The notes under the pieces were generated by a model that made no database searches, was not told the origin of the DNA, and saw nothing but the letters and a program-made list of their open reading frames with translations. A stretch of 64,000 nucleotides of DNA from DATBLY01 sp963705545. Lineage in GTDB: Bacteria; Actinomycetota; UBA4738; HRBIN12. How positions within the stretch are numbered: the first letter of the stretch is position 1; each line of letters begins with the position of its first letter. Shown piece by piece: positions 28,964-35,963 of the stretch. The stretch lies in NCBI GenBank assembly GCA_963705545.1, contig CAVPJX010000001.1:1178001-1242000 (forward strand), written 5' to 3'. A program made the translations under genes and the position numbers.

Positions 28964-29128
28964 TCAGCGGGTCTCGCGGTGCAGGGTGTGACCCCGGCAC
29001 CAGCGGCAGTACTTCTTCAGTTCGATCCGGTCGCGGTCGTTCACGCGGTTCTTGACCGTGTTGTAGTTCCGGCGCTTGCACTCGGTGCAGGCGAGCGTGA
29101 TCTTCGGTCGGTTGTCGGTCTTGGCCAT
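28964..29128 (-). CDS. rpmG: 50S ribosomal protein L33
   Basis: Encodes 54 residues: MAKTDNRPKITLACTECKRR, then NYNTVKNRVNDRDRIELKKY and CRWCRGHTLHRETR. The two CxxC pairs (CTEC and CRWC) make this the zinc-binding form of L33. It lies 8 bp after the second tuf copy. In mycobacteria rpmG also precedes hadABC and secE, and hadA follows here after the divergent response regulator. The gene is short and easily missed. Confidence 0.95.
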   Translation of the reverse strand: MAKTDNRPKITLACTECKRRNYNTVKNRVNDRDRIELKKYCRWCRGHTLHRETR

Positions 29129-29136
29129 CGCTCAGC

Positions 29137-30321
29137 TCACTTCAGGATCTTCGTCACGCGGCCGGCACCCACGGTGCGGCCACCCTCGCGGATCGCGAAC
29201 CGCAGGCCCTCTTCCATGGCGATCGGGGCGATCATCTCGACCGTCATCTCGACGTTGTCGCCCGGCATCACCATCTCGACGCCCTCGGGCAGGTTCGCCG
29301 TGCCGGTGACGTCGGTCGTGCGGAAGTAGAACTGCGGGCGGTAGCCGTTGAAGAACGGCGTGTGCCGGCCGCCCTCGTCCTTGGACAGGATGTAGACCTG
29401 GGCCGTGAAGTTCGTGTGCGGGGTGATCGAGCCCGGGGTCGCGAGCACCTGGCCGCGCTCGACCTCGTCCTTGTCGATCCCGCGCAGCAAGATCCCGACG
29501 TTGTCGCCGGCCTGGACCTCATCGAGCAGCTTGCGGAACATCTCGAGGTCGGTGGCGGTCGTCTTGCGGGTGTCGCGGATCCCGACGATCTCGACCTCGG
29601 ACATCTTGGCGAGCTTGCCCTGCTCCACGCGGCCGGTCACGACCGTGCCGCGCCCGGTGATCGAGAACACGTCCTCGATCGGCATCAGGAACGGCTTGTC
29701 GGTCTCGCGCACCGGCTCGGCGATGTAGGTGTCGCAGGCCTGCATCAGCTCGTCGATCTTGCCGACCCACGCCTCGTCGCCCTCCAGCGCCTTCAGCGCC
29801 GAGACCTGGATCACGGGGGTGTCGTCGCCGGGGAACTCGTAGGAGGTGAGCAGCTCACGGACCTCGAGCTCGACGAGCTCGAGCAGCTCGGGGTCGTCGA
29901 CCATGTCGCACTTGTTGAGCGCGACCACGATGTAGGGGACGCCGACCTGGCGGGCGAGCAGCACGTGCTCGCGGGTCTGGGGCATCGGGCCGTCGGCCGC
30001 GGAGACCACCAGGATCGCGCCGTCGATCTGGGCGGCTCCGGTGATCATGTTCTTGATGTAGTCGGCGTGGCCCGGCATGTCGACGTGGGCGTAGTGACGG
30101 TTCTCGGTCTCGTACTCCACGTGGGCGATCGCGATCGTGATGCCGCGCTCGCGCTCCTCCGGCGCCTTGTCGATCTCATCGAACGGCGTGAACTGCGCGA
30201 GGCCCTTGTCGGCCTGGCGCTTGGTGATCGCCGCCGTGAGCGTCGTCTTGCCGTGGTCGATGTGACCCATCGTGCCGATGTTGACGTGCGGCTTCGTCCG
30301 CTCGAACTTCTGCTTGCCCAT
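29137..30321 (-). CDS. tuf: Elongation factor Tu, copy 2
   Basis: Encodes the same 394-residue EF-Tu as 4902-6086, with all GTPase motifs. By line-by-line reading the two frames are identical in DNA from the ATG to the codon before the stop; this copy ends in TGA instead of TAG and the flanks are unrelated. An AAGGAGAAGG Shine-Dalgarno precedes the ATG. The context, downstream of tRNA-Thr and tRNA-Met and upstream of rpmG, resembles the tufB locus of enterobacteria. The shared sequence points to gene conversion between the two copies. Confidence 0.98.
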   Translation of the reverse strand: MGKQKFERTKPHVNIGTMGHIDHGKTTLTAAITKRQADKGLAQFTPFDEIDKAPEERERGITIAIAHVEYETENRHYAHVDMPGHADYIKNMITGAAQIDGAILVVSAADGPMPQTREHVLLARQVGVPYIVVALNKCDMVDDPELLELVELEVRELLTSYEFPGDDTPVIQVSALKALEGDEAWVGKIDELMQACDTYIAEPVRETDKPFLMPIEDVFSITGRGTVVTGRVEQGKLAKMSEVEIVGIRDTRKTTATDLEMFRKLLDEVQAGDNVGILLRGIDKDEVERGQVLATPGSITPHTNFTAQVYILSKDEGGRHTPFFNGYRPQFYFRTTDVTGTANLPEGVEMVMPGDNVEMTVEMIAPIAMEEGLRFAIREGGRTVGAGRVTKILK

Positions 30322-30369
30322 GGTGCGATCCTTCTCCTTGCCTAGTGGAGCCTCGTCGACCGTTGACGC

Positions 30370-30444
30370 TGGTAGCGGCGGGTGGACTCGAACCACCGAC
30401 ACAGCGATTATGAGCCGCTTGCTCTGCCCCTGAGCTACGCCGCC
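30370..30444 (-). tRNA. tRNA-Met (CAT anticodon, elongator type)
   Basis: Acceptor GGCGGCG/CGCCGCT (one G-U pair), anticodon arm AGCGG-CTCATAA-TCGCT with anticodon CAT, T-arm GGTGG-TTCGAGT-CCACC, discriminator A, and an encoded 3' CCA (30370-30372). It lacks the unpaired 1-72 position and the three-GC anticodon stem of an initiator. A CAT anticodon could also be a tRNA-Ile with modified C34; elongator Met is more likely. It lies 48 bp upstream of tuf. Confidence 0.93.
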
Positions 30445-30503
30445 CCGGTGCGCAGGGCAGTCTACCTGGGGCGATGCCGCTGCGGCACGCGAAGCGCCCC
30501 CAG

Positions 30504-30576
30504 AGCCGGAGCGGGGAATCGAACCCCGGACCTCCTCCTTACCATGGAGGCGCTCTGCCGACTGAGCTACTCCGGC
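30504..30576 (-). tRNA. tRNA-Thr (GGT anticodon)
   Basis: Acceptor GCCGGAG/CTCCGGC, D-arm GCTC..GAGC, anticodon arm CCTCC-ATGGTAA-GGAGG with anticodon GGT, T-arm CGGGG-TTCGATT-CCCCG. The discriminator is T and the CCA is not encoded. It is the first visible gene of the tRNA-Thr/tRNA-Met/tuf/rpmG transcript. Confidence 0.97.
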
Positions 30577-30585
30577 GGCCGCCCG

Positions 30586-30591
30586 ATGATA
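30586..30591 (-). promoter_or_regulatory. Possible -10 element for the tRNA-Thr transcript
   Basis: TATCAT on the minus strand, five of six consensus bases, placed so that transcription would start about 3 nt before tRNA-Thr. No convincing -35 box is visible at the proper distance. Confidence 0.35.
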
Positions 30592-30623
30592 GCGAACCGT
30601 TCCCCGTTCATTGACCTGGGACC

Positions 30624-31082
30624 ATGCGAAGGATGTCGCGGCTGCTGGTGATCTTCGTGATCGCGGCTGCCTCCTTCGGTGGCAGCGGAGCGATCGACAG
30701 GCGGCCGGATCACATCATCTCCTTCCCCGACGCGGGTGCGGAGCTATGGGTCCGAGTCGCCGACTCGTCGGACGAGCGCAGCCGAGGGCTCATGCGGGTG
30801 GAGAATCTCCCTCCGGACGAGGGGATGGCCTTCTTCTGGGAGGAGCCGGTCGAGGCGACGTTCTGGATGAAGGACACGCTCATCCCGCTCTCGATCGCGT
30901 TCGTCGATCCGGACGGACGGATCATCACGATCGCCGACATGGAGCCGTGCCGCGCGGATCCCTGTCCGACCTACGCCGCGGACGGTCCGTTCGTGCTGGC
31001 GGTGGAGGCGAACCGCGGATACTTCGACGAGGCCGGGATCGTCGAGGGCGATCGAGCCCGATTGGAGACCGTCGATGCGTGA
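30624..31082 (+). CDS. DUF192 family exported protein
   Basis: Encodes 152 residues. A signal peptide or lipoprotein-like leader (MRRMSRLLVIFVIAAASFGG) precedes a DUF192 domain with the conserved SRGLMRVENLPPDEGMAFFW and EATFWMKDTLIPLSIAFVDP blocks and the C-terminal VLAVEANRGYFDEAGIVEGD. The family is widespread but its role is not established. It overlaps the next gene by 8 bp, so the two are likely co-translated. Confidence 0.85.
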   Translation: MRRMSRLLVIFVIAAASFGGSGAIDRRPDHIISFPDAGAELWVRVADSSDERSRGLMRVENLPPDEGMAFFWEEPVEATFWMKDTLIPLSIAFVDPDGRIITIADMEPCRADPCPTYAADGPFVLAVEANRGYFDEAGIVEGDRARLETVDA

Positions 31083-31389
31083 GGACTGCCCGCTCTGCGC
31101 CGCCGAGCGGATGACCGACTGGCTCCACGAGGACGACGATTGCTGGATCGCGGAGTGCGTCGTCTGCCGGACGCCGATGGTCGTGTGGCGGACGCACGGG
31201 CTCCCCGACCCGAACCGCGAAGCGATGCTGCTCGCCCATCTCGAGCGGGTGGCCGCCGAGCGCTACGGCGACGAGGGCTACTACGTGGACCCGGAACGGC
31301 GCCGGATCCCCGACCACTGGCACGCGCACGCGAGGCCGGCGGGTGGGTTCTTCGACCCCGCGAGCGAGCTGTACGGCAGGTACGACTAG
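31075..31389 (+). CDS. Conserved small zinc-ribbon-like protein
   Basis: Encodes 104 residues. Two cysteine pairs, CPLC near the N-terminus and CVVC around residue 28, could bind one zinc ion. The middle has WLHEDDDCWIAECVVCRTPM then VVWRTHG, and the C-terminal half has RRRIPDHWHAHARPAGGFFD, rich in His. I recognise this pattern as a recurring actinobacterial hypothetical protein but know no function. It begins inside the end of the DUF192 gene. Confidence 0.7.
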   Translation: MREDCPLCAAERMTDWLHEDDDCWIAECVVCRTPMVVWRTHGLPDPNREAMLLAHLERVAAERYGDEGYYVDPERRRIPDHWHAHARPAGGFFDPASELYGRYD

Positions 31390-31471
31390 GGCATCAACGA
31401 CCTCGTGGCGGTCCCATGACGATCCCGTGACGGCCCTTCCCCCGACGCCCGCGCGTCGCGATGCTCGCGGC

Positions 31472-31756
31472 ATGGACACGACGATGACCCTCGCGCTGAT
31501 GTTCGTCGGGGCCGGAGCGGTCGCCGCGGGCGCGGTCGGCCTGCTGCTCCCGGCCGGAGAACGTCTCGCCGCATCCGCGCTCGCGCTGGTGATCGGCGCC
31601 GGGGCCGGCGTGATCGCGCTCGCGATCGGCTGGAACGGACTCGGCGTCGACGATCAGACCGGATACGAACGCGCGTTCCTGATCGCATCGGCGATCGGGC
31701 TCGCCGGCGTGATCGCGAGCTTGGCCGTTTCCTGGAGGCGACGGACCCGCGCCTGA
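31472..31756 (+). CDS. Small membrane protein, three predicted helices
   Basis: Encodes 94 residues with hydrophobic segments at roughly 5-28 (LALMFVGAGAVAAGAVGLLL), 34-52 (ALALVIGAGAGVIALAIGWN) and 68-87 (AFLIASAIGLAGVIASLAVS), ending in a basic WRRRTRA tail. No known domain. Start ATG at 31472 lies about 80 bp after the preceding stop; the frame is open a little further upstream. Function unknown. Confidence 0.6.
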   Translation: MDTTMTLALMFVGAGAVAAGAVGLLLPAGERLAASALALVIGAGAGVIALAIGWNGLGVDDQTGYERAFLIASAIGLAGVIASLAVSWRRRTRA

Positions 31757-31923
31757 CGGACGCTTCGCTTCACCGCCCGACGGATCGGGGGCGTCGGGAA
31801 GCGGTCGGCCGTCGCTGGGAGAGGAACGCGCCCCGCGGCCCGTCGCCGGGGATATGAGACGATTCGCCCGTTCGGGGAGCTTGCGTGTCTGCGGCGCAGC
31901 ACGCACCGATGAGGGGAGCCGCC

Positions 31924-32202
31924 ATGATCCAGGACGGTCCGAGCGGGAGCACGAGCTCCGGGGATGGACGCCGCCTCGGCGGCGGAGCGATCGCCTCGCT
32001 CATCGGCGTGGGGTTGCTGGTCGTCTTCATGATCCAGAACACCGAGAGCGTCCAGCTCGACTTCCTGTTCTGGAGCTTCACCTGGCCGCTGTGGCTCCTC
32101 GTGCTGGCCTCTGCACTCCTCGGGGCGTTGGTGTGGTTCGGCTTGGGCGTGATGCGCCGTCACCGGCGTCGCAAGGAGCGCCGCCAGGACCGACGGGACT
32201 GA
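31924..32202 (+). CDS. LapA-domain (DUF1049) membrane protein
   Basis: Encodes 92 residues. Two membrane helices flank the LapA signature MIQNTESVQLDFLFWSFTWP, and the C-terminus is a strongly basic cytoplasmic tail (RRHRRRKERRQDRRD). In proteobacteria LapA takes part in LPS assembly; actinobacterial members have no LPS role and their function is unknown. The ATG at 31924 is preferred because GAGGGGAG stands about 5 nt upstream; in-frame starts at 31885 and 31909 are alternatives. Confidence 0.8.
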   Translation: MIQDGPSGSTSSGDGRRLGGGAIASLIGVGLLVVFMIQNTESVQLDFLFWSFTWPLWLLVLASALLGALVWFGLGVMRRHRRRKERRQDRRD

Positions 32203-32230
32203 CCCTCGAGCCGGCCCCGCGGGGTCGGCG

Positions 32231-33247
32231 TCACCCGTCCCAGCGGACGACGATCGAGTCCCGGATCCCGGGGAGCGGTAGCGACGCCGCCTCCGCCTCG
32301 ACCGCGTCGCGCGCCACGCGCGAGAGACGGCGCCAGGTCTGGATCGTCACCGTCCGTTGGGCACGTCGCCACGTCCCGACGAGCTCGCCCGCGACGAGGA
32401 CGCCGCCCGGCCAGACGCGCGAGGTCCAGAGCGCGCGACGGCGATCGGCGTCGGCGACCAAGAGCTCGCGAGCATCTCCCTGGAGGAGGAAGTAGGCGTC
32501 CCCGCTCGGGAGGAGCCGTGCGGGCGCCGCCGGTCCCGTCGGAGCGCGGAAGGTCCGCTCGTCGCGGGCGAGGATCCACGCGTCACCCACCGGGGTTCGC
32601 ACCGGGAGCAACGACCTGCGGAGCGCCTCGAACGCCGCGACGCCACCCCGCGGGGGGATCCCCGCCCACTCGGCGAACGCCCCGGGAGTGGTCGGACCGA
32701 AGATGTGCAGGTACCGACGCGCGAGTTCGAGGCGAGCGGCGCGCGGGTCCACCTCGGGTGGCGGCACCGTCCAGACGGTCGGAAGGCGCGCGCCGTCCCA
32801 ACGGATCACGATCGTGCCGGTCGATGCGGCATACCGGAGCCGGTTGGGGTGTTCGCCGAGCGCGCGCCCCGCCTCGCCGTACGTCATCCTGGCGCCGTCG
32901 AGGACGGCGAGCAGGCGGGCGGCCAGGTCCTCCGCGGTCCGCCGGGCGTCGGCCTCGTCCGGCAGCCTGCCGAGCGAGAAGACCGCGAGGTCGCGCGCCG
33001 CGACGACGTACGCGTGGTGACGCGGTCCCCAGAGCTGGACGAGCGATGGGTCCTCCCACGTGGACGGTTCCGTCCCCTCGACGCGCGCATGGATCGAGAG
33101 GAGCGCGGCCCGGGGCATGCTGTCCTGCAGTCCGGCCCACGCCGCACGTCGGAGCGAGCGCCGTCCTGCCGGCAGCCGATCGTCGAGCGCGCCGACGTTC
33201 CGTCGGAACGCGAGGATCTGGGACCGTGACAGGAAGAGGCGAGCCAT
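32231..33247 (-). CDS. Winged-helix DNA-binding protein of the HTH_42/AlkZ-like family
   Basis: Encodes 338 residues matching the HTH_42 family: an N-terminal SRSQILAFRRNVGALDDRL, a central LQDSMPRAALLSIHARVEG, RRYLHIFGPTTPGAFAEWAG and the C-terminal PGGVLVAGELVGTWRRAQRT. Related AlkZ and YcaQ proteins are DNA glycosylases for alkylation and crosslink damage with a catalytic Gln-x-Gln or Gln-x-Asp motif; here the corresponding site reads Leu-Gln-Asp-Ser, so catalytic activity is uncertain. It follows the reductase-like gene by 26 bp. Confidence 0.78.
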   Translation of the reverse strand: MARLFLSRSQILAFRRNVGALDDRLPAGRRSLRRAAWAGLQDSMPRAALLSIHARVEGTEPSTWEDPSLVQLWGPRHHAYVVAARDLAVFSLGRLPDEADARRTAEDLAARLLAVLDGARMTYGEAGRALGEHPNRLRYAASTGTIVIRWDGARLPTVWTVPPPEVDPRAARLELARRYLHIFGPTTPGAFAEWAGIPPRGGVAAFEALRRSLLPVRTPVGDAWILARDERTFRAPTGPAAPARLLPSGDAYFLLQGDARELLVADADRRRALWTSRVWPGGVLVAGELVGTWRRAQRTVTIQTWRRLSRVARDAVEAEAASLPLPGIRDSIVVRWDG

Positions 33248-33273
33248 CGGCGCCTATCGTGGAGAGGGGCGGC

Positions 33274-33762
33274 CTATCTCGCCACGTGCGGCTCGAGGAC
33301 GACCACCGCCGTCTCGTGCGGACGCCGCGCCGCGTAGCCGTCCAGGTTCTTGTCCAGCTCACGCCAGCGCTGCCACAGCCGCTCGCGCTCCTCTCCCACG
33401 GCGGCCCTGCCGAGCACCTCGCGCCGGATCCCGCCGGCCAGCTCGACGAGCGCTTCCGGGTGGGCCTGCAGGTTCAGCCACCAGGCCGGCTCAGGCGCGC
33501 CCCAGCCGTTCATCGCCATCGAGACCAGGTTCGGTCCGTCTTCGCAATAGCCGAGGATCACGCTGCGCGGCTCGCCGCTGCGCCGGCCCGTCGTGGTGAG
33601 CCGCAGGGCGCCCCACTTCCCCGGACGGGGAGGCCACAACCCTCTGCGTTTGCGGGTGAGCCGGACGATCCCCCGGTGGACGTGCCAGGCGGTCACGATG
33701 AACCAACGCGGTGGCAGGTGTCCCTTGCCCGTGGTCCTCGTAGTGGTTGGATCCGTCATCAC
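33274..33762 (-). CDS. Deazaflavin (F420)-dependent nitroreductase/quinone reductase family protein
   Basis: Encodes 162 residues with the split-barrel fold typical of the DUF385/Ddn family: LRLTTTGRRSGEPRSVILGY, then GPNLVSMAMNGWGAPEPAWW, and LNLQAHPEALVELAGGIRRE. Family members use reduced F420 to reduce quinones or nitro compounds. The cofactor is inferred from family, not shown. A second ATG three bases after the first is an equally likely start. Probable two-gene operon with the winged-helix gene downstream. Confidence 0.83.
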   Translation of the reverse strand: MMTDPTTTRTTGKGHLPPRWFIVTAWHVHRGIVRLTRKRRGLWPPRPGKWGALRLTTTGRRSGEPRSVILGYCEDGPNLVSMAMNGWGAPEPAWWLNLQAHPEALVELAGGIRREVLGRAAVGEERERLWQRWRELDKNLDGYAARRPHETAVVVLEPHVAR

Positions 33763-34201
33763 GTGTCACCCCGTTCCGGCCATGATGGCAGAGCCCGCGT
33801 CCCCCGGTTCAGGGTCAGCGGGGGCAGATGCGTTCCGTCAGCCTCTTGATCGGCAGCGACGGTCCGATGGACTCCGAGACCGAGGGCTTGTCGATCGAGC
33901 GGAGCCTTGGCCCGCGGGAGACCGCCCCGTCTCGTGCTGGAGGTCGATACCTGTGGTCGTTGGTCCGTCGCTTCCAGACCCGTCCGTGGTGGGAGTTCTC
34001 AGAACTCGCTGACCAGGGCGAATGGTGACGTCGCTTCCGAGTACCCACAGGTTAAGAGGGGTTGTGCCCACACTTGCGCTGCAACCCTTCTGCTCGATCG
34101 TTGCTCGGCTCGCGACCGCCTTTACCCGAGAAGCGCAGGCCGCAACCACCTGGACGGTTCCTTCCCGTCGTGGAACCTGGATGTGCGGAGGCGGTGGCGT
34201 C
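33763..34201. other. 439-bp stretch without a convincing gene
   Basis: Short open frames exist on both strands, but none has a Shine-Dalgarno, recognisable family motif or consistent codon pattern. Base composition is lower in GC than the flanks, especially around 34030-34130 (cacaggttaagaggggttgt and after). It borders the truncated reductase gene and is probably part of the same relic zone. Confidence 0.5.
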
Positions 34202-34714
34202 TCAGACGCCCGCGCGGGTGAACGTCACGTGTGTGACCCCGCTGGGCGAGGAGGTGGCCTCGACCTGGTAGTCCTTCTCGACGCCCTCCAGTCCGTCCCA
34301 GAGCCGAACGCCGCGGCCGAGAAGGATCGGGACGACGACGGTGTGCATGTGATCCACAAGCCCCGCAGCGAGGAGGTCGCGGATCACGGTGGCGCCTCCA
34401 CCGATGCGCAGGTCCTGTCCGCCCGCAGCCTCTCGAGCGGTCTCGAGCGCTTCGGCGGGCGACACGTCGAGGAAGCGGAACGTCGTCCCACCTTCCATCT
34501 CGATCGGCGGACGCGTGTGATGGGTGAGGACGAAGACCGGTGTGTGGAACGGAGGGTTGGGACCCCACGAGCCCTTCCACTCCCGGTCCTCGTGCCATCC
34601 TGGGTAGCCGAACTTCCCGGCACCCATGATCTCGGCGCCGATCCCGGGGTCGTGCAGCCGAGCGAAGCGTCGTGAGGGCGAGGGGACCTCCGATCCGGTC
34701 GATCCCGGAGCCAC
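34202..34714 (-). pseudogene. Dihydrofolate-reductase-like (RibD C-terminal) protein, 5'-truncated
   Basis: The C-terminal ~150 residues are a good match to RibD_C/dihydrofolate-reductase-like proteins: GIGAEIMGAGKFGYPG, WGPNPPFHTPVFVLTHHTRP, QDLRIGGGATVIRDLLAAGL then VDHMHTVVVPILLGRGVRLW. The first ~70 residues of the family, including the usual SLDG motif near the N-terminus, are absent. In their place is sequence that, in another frame, is the inside of a secreted-protein gene. The join lies near 34660-34680. An in-frame GTG/ATG could still allow translation, but the protein would lack part of the nucleotide-binding fold. Confidence 0.7.
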
Positions 34715-35177
34715 AACAGGTGGAGACCATGATCAGGTACGCGGTCCCCGGACGCGCCCGGAAACGCAAGCCGGACGCGACGTTGACCCAGTCGTCGCTG
34801 CAGGAGATGAGGTCGAGAGAGCCGGCGCGCTCGATGTAGACCGTCAGCACCGTGTCGTACTCGCTCCCCATCGTGTCGACCTGATACCGACCACCCTCGG
34901 TCGGCTCGAATCGGAAGAAGACGGATGAGCTGTTCCCGCATCGCCTCGGTCCGCTGGCCGTCGCATCCGAGGTGTCCTGCTGGTGAACGAACGGGAGCGA
35001 CGTGACCGGGATCGCACCCTCGGCGGCGATCGGTCGTGGGGGAGGAGATTGAACTCGTGGCCGCGTCGCTCCCTCGACCTCATCGTTCGTGGGTGGTGCC
35101 GCCGATGCGGACGTCGTGCCGAGGGCGGCGAGCGCGCAAGCCAATGAAACGGAGACGATCCGGGCGGCCGGCCGCAT
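34668..35177 (-). pseudogene. 5' fragment of a secreted protein gene, 3' end replaced
   Basis: About 170 codons look genuine: a signal peptide (MRPAARIVSVSLACALAALG, cleavage likely after TTSASA), a Pro-rich stretch, then a beta-sandwich-like domain, CGNSSSVFFRFEPTEGGRYQ, VDTMGSEYDTVLTVYIERAG and FRARPGTAYLIMVSTCCGSG, similar to bacterial pre-peptidase C-terminal domains. After ~residue 170 the frame runs into the reductase gene out of register and ends only at 34122 with Arg-rich nonsense. I read this as an upstream gene fragment joined to the truncated reductase by a deletion. Confidence 0.65.
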
Positions 35178-35264
35178 CGAGGGCCTCCTCCTGCTCCGAG
35201 CGGGCGACGGGTACGACGTGCGTCCTCATCCAAGACCTGCACCTGATACCAGTCAAGTTCCTTC

Positions 35265-35307
35265 GCGACTTTACAGGCCGCTCCCTTTGGCCACTCGGGC
35301 ATCCTCC
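35265..35307 (-). tRNA. Partial tRNA-Tyr (GTA), 5' half only
   Basis: On the minus strand from 35307: GGAGGAT acceptor strand, D-arm GCCCGAGTGGCCAAAGGG and anticodon arm GCGGC-CTGTAAA-GTCGC with anticodon GTA, all typical of bacterial tRNA-Tyr. The variable arm, T-arm and 3' acceptor strand cannot be found after it, so this is not a functional tRNA. Half tRNA genes often mark integration or excision sites of mobile elements. The intact copy must lie elsewhere in the genome. Confidence 0.6.
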
Positions 35308-35386
35308 CGGAACCGCACCCGAGGATAGCAACGCGGGCCGGACCGCGGGCGGGGCCGCGGGTCGATCGCGGCGCTAGGCTGCCGAC

Positions 35387-35884
35387 ATGGCGAAGGAGCA
35401 GTTCTCGTTCGACATCGTCTCCGAGGTCGACATGCAGGAGGTCCGCAACGCCGTCGACCAGGCGAGCCGTGAGATCGCCCAGCGGTTCGACTTCAAGAAC
35501 ACCGACACGGAGATCTCCCAGGATCACACGACGATCGAGCTCCGCTCCTCCACCGAGGATCGCCTGAAGGCGGCGGCGCAGGTCCTCAAGGACAAGGCCG
35601 TCAAGCGGAACATCCCGCTCAAGGCGCTCTCGGAAGGCGAGGTCCACAGCGCCGCGAAGGGACACGTTCGCCAGGCCGTCACGGTGCTCACGGGGATCGC
35701 CGACGAGAAGGCCAAGGAGATCTCGAAGTTCGTCCGGTCGTCGGTCCCGAAGGTCCAGACGCAGATCCAGGGCTTCCAGATCCGGGTCTCGGGCAAGAAC
35801 AAGGACGACCTGCAGGCGGCGATCCGCGCGGTCAAGGACCGCGACTTCGGGATCGCCCTGCAGTTCACGAACTACCGCCCCTAG
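35387..35884 (+). CDS. yajQ: YajQ-family nucleotide-binding protein
   Basis: Encodes 165 residues, the usual size. MAKEQFSFDIVSEVDMQEVR, RFDFKNTDTEISQD, GKNKDDLQAAIRAVKDRDFG and the C-terminal LQFTNYR are diagnostic of YajQ (DUF520), two ferredoxin-like domains that bind nucleotides; some members bind cyclic di-GMP. A -10-like TAGGCT ends 6 nt before the ATG, suggesting a leaderless transcript. It is the first intact gene after the relic zone. Confidence 0.95.
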   Translation: MAKEQFSFDIVSEVDMQEVRNAVDQASREIAQRFDFKNTDTEISQDHTTIELRSSTEDRLKAAAQVLKDKAVKRNIPLKALSEGEVHSAAKGHVRQAVTVLTGIADEKAKEISKFVRSSVPKVQTQIQGFQIRVSGKNKDDLQAAIRAVKDRDFGIALQFTNYRP

Positions 35885-35963
35885 CTGGGCGGACGCCGGT
35901 TCACACGCGTTGCGCGGGGTCGCGCGCGGCCGGTAGGCTGACCGGACTCAGGAGGTGATACGC

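Noticed and set aside
33763..34201. Short open frames as small genes
   Set aside because: No start signals, domains or codon pattern; they overlap each other on both strands.
35220..35307. Functional tRNA-Tyr
   Set aside because: No T-arm or 3' acceptor strand is found within 100 bp after the anticodon arm.
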